Source: Devosia salina (GTDB lineage Bacteria; Pseudomonadota; Alphaproteobacteria; Rhizobiales; Devosiaceae). Taken from it: a DNA stretch of 64,000 nucleotides. The first letter of the stretch is position 1. The number at the start of each line of letters is the position of its first letter. The notes under the pieces are model-generated. The model was given only the letters and a program-made list of their open reading frames with translations. It had not been told where the DNA came from and did not search any database. The stretch covers positions 3,513,501 to 3,577,500 of the forward strand of contig NZ_CP080590.1 in the NCBI RefSeq assembly GCF_019504385.1, read 5' to 3'. Of this stretch, positions 61,798-64,000 are shown piece by piece. The position numbers and the translations under genes are program-made.

Positions 61798-63012
61798 TCA
61801 GCGCTTCAACCGGTCAAGCAGCAGGCCGGACACATATCCGTCAGCGGGCAGGCCCCGGGCCTGTTGATAGGCGATCACCCCAGCCCGCGTCTTCGGCCCA
61901 ACGACCCCATCGGCCGTGCCGACATCGAAGCCGGCCCGTCCGAGCAGGGCCTGGAGTTCTCCCCGCTGCGCCTTGTTGAGCGCATAATCGCCCGCCGGCC
62001 AGGGGGTCACGAAGGGCCCGCCCCCCAATATGCGGTCGGCCAGGTGCCCCACGGCCAAGGCATAGCTGTCGGAGTTGTTGTAGCGCTTGATGACATCGAA
62101 ATTGGGCAGCAGCAGGAAGGCGGGGCCATGGGCGCCGGCAGGCATATAGAGCCGCGCCACATCGTCGGGTCGCGGAAAGGCCCGGCCCGAGGCCCGGCTA
62201 ATGCCCATGGCCTGCCATTGGCTGAGCGGCGCCTTGTCCATCGAGCGGGCCGCCGTAAAGTCGAAGCCGTTCGGCAGCTTGATCTCGTAGCCCCAGGTTT
62301 CGCCCGGTCGCCAGCCGAAGCTCTTGAGATAGTTGGCAGTCGAACCAAGCGCATCGGGCACCGAATTCCAGATGTCCTTGCGCCCGTCCCCATTATAGTC
62401 GACCGCATAGCGCATGAAGCTCGAGGGCATGAACTGGGTATGGCCCATGGCACCGGCCCAGGAGCCGACCATGGCATTGGCCGAGATGTGCCCGTCGGTC
62501 ACGATGCGCAAGGCGGTCAGCAGTTCGGATCGGAAATAGTCGGGCCGATAGCCCTTTTCGGTCAGGGTGGCGAGCGCATGGATAGTGTTATTGCCGCCCA
62601 TGAAGCCGCCGAAATTGGTTTCCATGCCCCAGATGGCCAGCACGATTTCAGGCTGCACGCCATAGCGCTGCTGCGCCCCCGCCAGGGTCTGTGCCCATTC
62701 ACCCCGCATCGCCCGTCCCTTGTCGGCCTGGGCGGCGGTGACGCGCTTGTCCACATATTGCTGCACCGTCTGGGTGAATTCGGGCTGCTTGCGCGTCAGC
62801 TCGATCACCTGCGGAATGGGGTTGTAGCTGGCAAAGGCGGCCTCGAACGCCTGGCGGCTGACCCCGGCACGCTGCGCGTCGGGCCAGAGACTGCGCACGA
62901 AATCGGCGCTGTTTGCCATCGCGGCGCCAGGCGCCAAAAGACTGGCGACAAGGCTCGCCACGCAGCTCCAATGCCGCAGACGTGTAGAAGGGACACCACC
63001 GGTTCGGGTCAT
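61798..63012 (-). CDS. Lytic murein transglycosylase, MltB type, with peptidoglycan-binding domain
   Basis: The 404-residue protein has an N-terminal signal (SCVASLVASLLAPGAAMA, then NSADF). The SLT-like catalytic domain follows, with the catalytic glutamate in IWGMETNFGGFMGG (about 130-143), GAMGHTQFMPSSFMRYAVDYNGDG split over about 185-208, and SVPDALGSTANYLKSFGW. A C-terminal PG_binding_1 domain (ALLGRAGFDVGTADGVVGPK, about 342-400) completes it. It cleaves glycan strands to 1,6-anhydro muropeptides in the periplasm. No lipobox cysteine is seen, so it is soluble rather than lipid-anchored. Confidence 0.93.
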   Translation of the reverse strand: MTRTGGVPSTRLRHWSCVASLVASLLAPGAAMANSADFVRSLWPDAQRAGVSRQAFEAAFASYNPIPQVIELTRKQPEFTQTVQQYVDKRVTAAQADKGRAMRGEWAQTLAGAQQRYGVQPEIVLAIWGMETNFGGFMGGNNTIHALATLTEKGYRPDYFRSELLTALRIVTDGHISANAMVGSWAGAMGHTQFMPSSFMRYAVDYNGDGRKDIWNSVPDALGSTANYLKSFGWRPGETWGYEIKLPNGFDFTAARSMDKAPLSQWQAMGISRASGRAFPRPDDVARLYMPAGAHGPAFLLLPNFDVIKRYNNSDSYALAVGHLADRILGGGPFVTPWPAGDYALNKAQRGELQALLGRAGFDVGTADGVVGPKTRAGVIAYQQARGLPADGYVSGLLLDRLKR

Positions 63013-63208
63013 CTTTGGCCTCGTGATACGCGCTACAGATCAAGTCACGAACGCGCCGGCATGTGCCCAATCGGCATGATCCCCAATAAGGGCCGCAGGT
63101 CTGTCGACCGGATCATGCAGGGCACACGCTCCTGCGCGCGTATCAAAGCATTAACGCACCCGATTAAGATGACCTTAAGGCAAAGCCGCCCGCCCGATCA
63201 CATCGATG

Positions 63209-64000
63209 TCAGTCCACATCGCCATCCCCGTCAATCTCGGTCTGGCGTGCGGGCGGCGGTGCGGACCGGCCGCCCCCGCCCGCGGGAACATAGGTGACAT
63301 GGGGATAGGGGATCTCGATGCCACGCTGGGCAAAGATCATCTTGACGATCTCGTTATATCGCCGGCCGGTCGCCCATTGCTTGCCCGGCAGTGTCTTGAT
63401 GCGGGCCCGCACCGTGATCGCCGAATCCCCAAAGGCAGTTATCCCCTGCATGTCCAGATCGTCGAGAATATCGTCCTTGTGCTCGGTCTCCATCAGCCGC
63501 TCGAACGCCTCGTGCATGGCCAGCTTGACCGCGTCGATATCGCTGTCATAGGCCACCCCGATCTCGGCCACATGGTAGGAGAAGCCCCGCATCATGTTGC
63601 TGACCTGGTCGACCGAGGAGAACGGGATCAGGTGCACCGTGCCGCTGAGGTCACGGATGGTCACCGAGCGGATGGTCAGCTTTTCCACCACGCCCGACCA
63701 GGCGCCCACGGCCACCACATCGCCTTCGTTCATGATGTTCTCGAACTGGATGAAGATGCCGGTGATGATGTCCTGCACCAGTTTCTGCGCGCCAAAACCG
63801 ATGGCCAGGCCCACCACCCCGGCACCAGCCAGCAGCGGCGCGATGTTCACGCCCACCTGGGCCAGGGCCAGCATGGTCCCGAACACCACCAGGGCCACGG
63901 TGAACGCGTTCTTGAACAGGTTGAGCAGCGTCTTTTCGCGCGAGGTCGGCACCCTGCCGAAATTGACATTGAGCCGGTACTCGACCCACGAGGCCACCAC
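63209..64000 (-). CDS. Mechanosensitive channel of the MscS family, C-terminal part (N-terminus outside window)
   Basis: About 264 residues are present and the frame remains open at the window edge. The pore-lining helix region is VGVNIAPLLAGAGVVGLAIG, then FGAQKLVQDIITGIFI, the MscS hallmark. The beta domain follows (GVVEKLTIRSVTIRDLSGTV, then HLIPFSS) and the alpha/beta C-terminal domain ends IEIPYPHVTYVPAGGGG. An acidic tail (TEIDGDGDVD) closes the protein. It releases osmolytes on membrane tension. The full size and any extra N-terminal domains cannot be judged here. Confidence 0.93.
   Translation of the reverse strand: MVASWVEYRLNVNFGRVPTSREKTLLNLFKNAFTVALVVFGTMLALAQVGVNIAPLLAGAGVVGLAIGFGAQKLVQDIITGIFIQFENIMNEGDVVAVGAWSGVVEKLTIRSVTIRDLSGTVHLIPFSSVDQVSNMMRGFSYHVAEIGVAYDSDIDAVKLAMHEAFERLMETEHKDDILDDLDMQGITAFGDSAITVRARIKTLPGKQWATGRRYNEIVKMIFAQRGIEIPYPHVTYVPAGGGGRSAPPPARQTEIDGDGDVD

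Overview
The window is GC-rich bacterial chromosome with tightly packed genes. It most resembles an alphaproteobacterium of the Hyphomicrobiales, probably Devosia-like. The pointers are a near-canonical CpdR cell-cycle regulator, an alphaproteobacterial-type RpoH promoter before an Hsp20 gene, the style of the GntR/FCD and TRAP loci, and families of GC-rich intergenic palindromes. The genus is an inference; 16S or marker-gene comparison would settle it. Nothing looks like a prophage, conjugative element or CRISPR array. The only clear mobile element is one complete IS5-family copy.

Layout. 0-10 kb: 3' part of hrpB, msrB, a PPOX-fold protein, a PAS hybrid kinase, two tandem tRNA-Val genes, cpdR, an N-formylglutamate amidohydrolase, hisN, an alpha/beta hydrolase, hsp20 and dps. 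10-17 kb: gltB-gltD, then a repeat-dense spacer. 17-19 kb: hpt, the IS element and a methyltransferase. 19-23.4 kb: a deoxy-sugar-acid catabolic locus (UxaA-family dehydratase, GntR regulator, FucU mutarotase, diketo-deoxy-acid hydrolase). 23-25 kb: a TetR gene and flavin monooxygenase. 25-35 kb: nadB, a diheme cytochrome/thioredoxin/CcdA set, a PfkB kinase, a TRAP transporter and an ABC-F protein. 35-42 kb: a secreted-repeat protein, an ECF sigma/anti-sigma pair, an L-lactate dehydrogenase, eda-modA-modB and nadA. 42-49 kb: RidA, TPR, GNAT, LprI-like, diguanylate cyclase, esterase and sdaA. 49-53.5 kb: a vanA-GntR-vanB type Rieske demethylase locus divergent from a MetE-like methyltransferase. 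53.6-64 kb: hydrolases (two of them paralogues), tRNA-fMet, an aldo/keto reductase, bfd-bfr, VOC and tautomerase genes, an MltB-type transglycosylase and a truncated MscS.

How parts fit together. A perfect 12-bp palindrome, CTAACATGTTAG, occurs three times: between the dehydratase and GntR genes, before the diketo-acid hydrolase, and 40 bp before lldD. The hydrolase family releases pyruvate and L-lactate, and lldD oxidises L-lactate, so the sites outline one regulon for an oxidative L-fucose/L-rhamnose-type pathway. In the demethylase locus a TTGTATACAA palindrome sits in the divergent promoter region.

The most unusual structural feature is a family of intergenic two-hairpin elements. Four clear copies (16.9, 17.0, 38.6 and 42.3 kb) and several degenerate ones keep their stems by compensatory changes. 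A second, commoner GC-rich palindrome family is scattered between genes, and one copy has been split by the IS element, so the pre-insertion site can be reconstructed.
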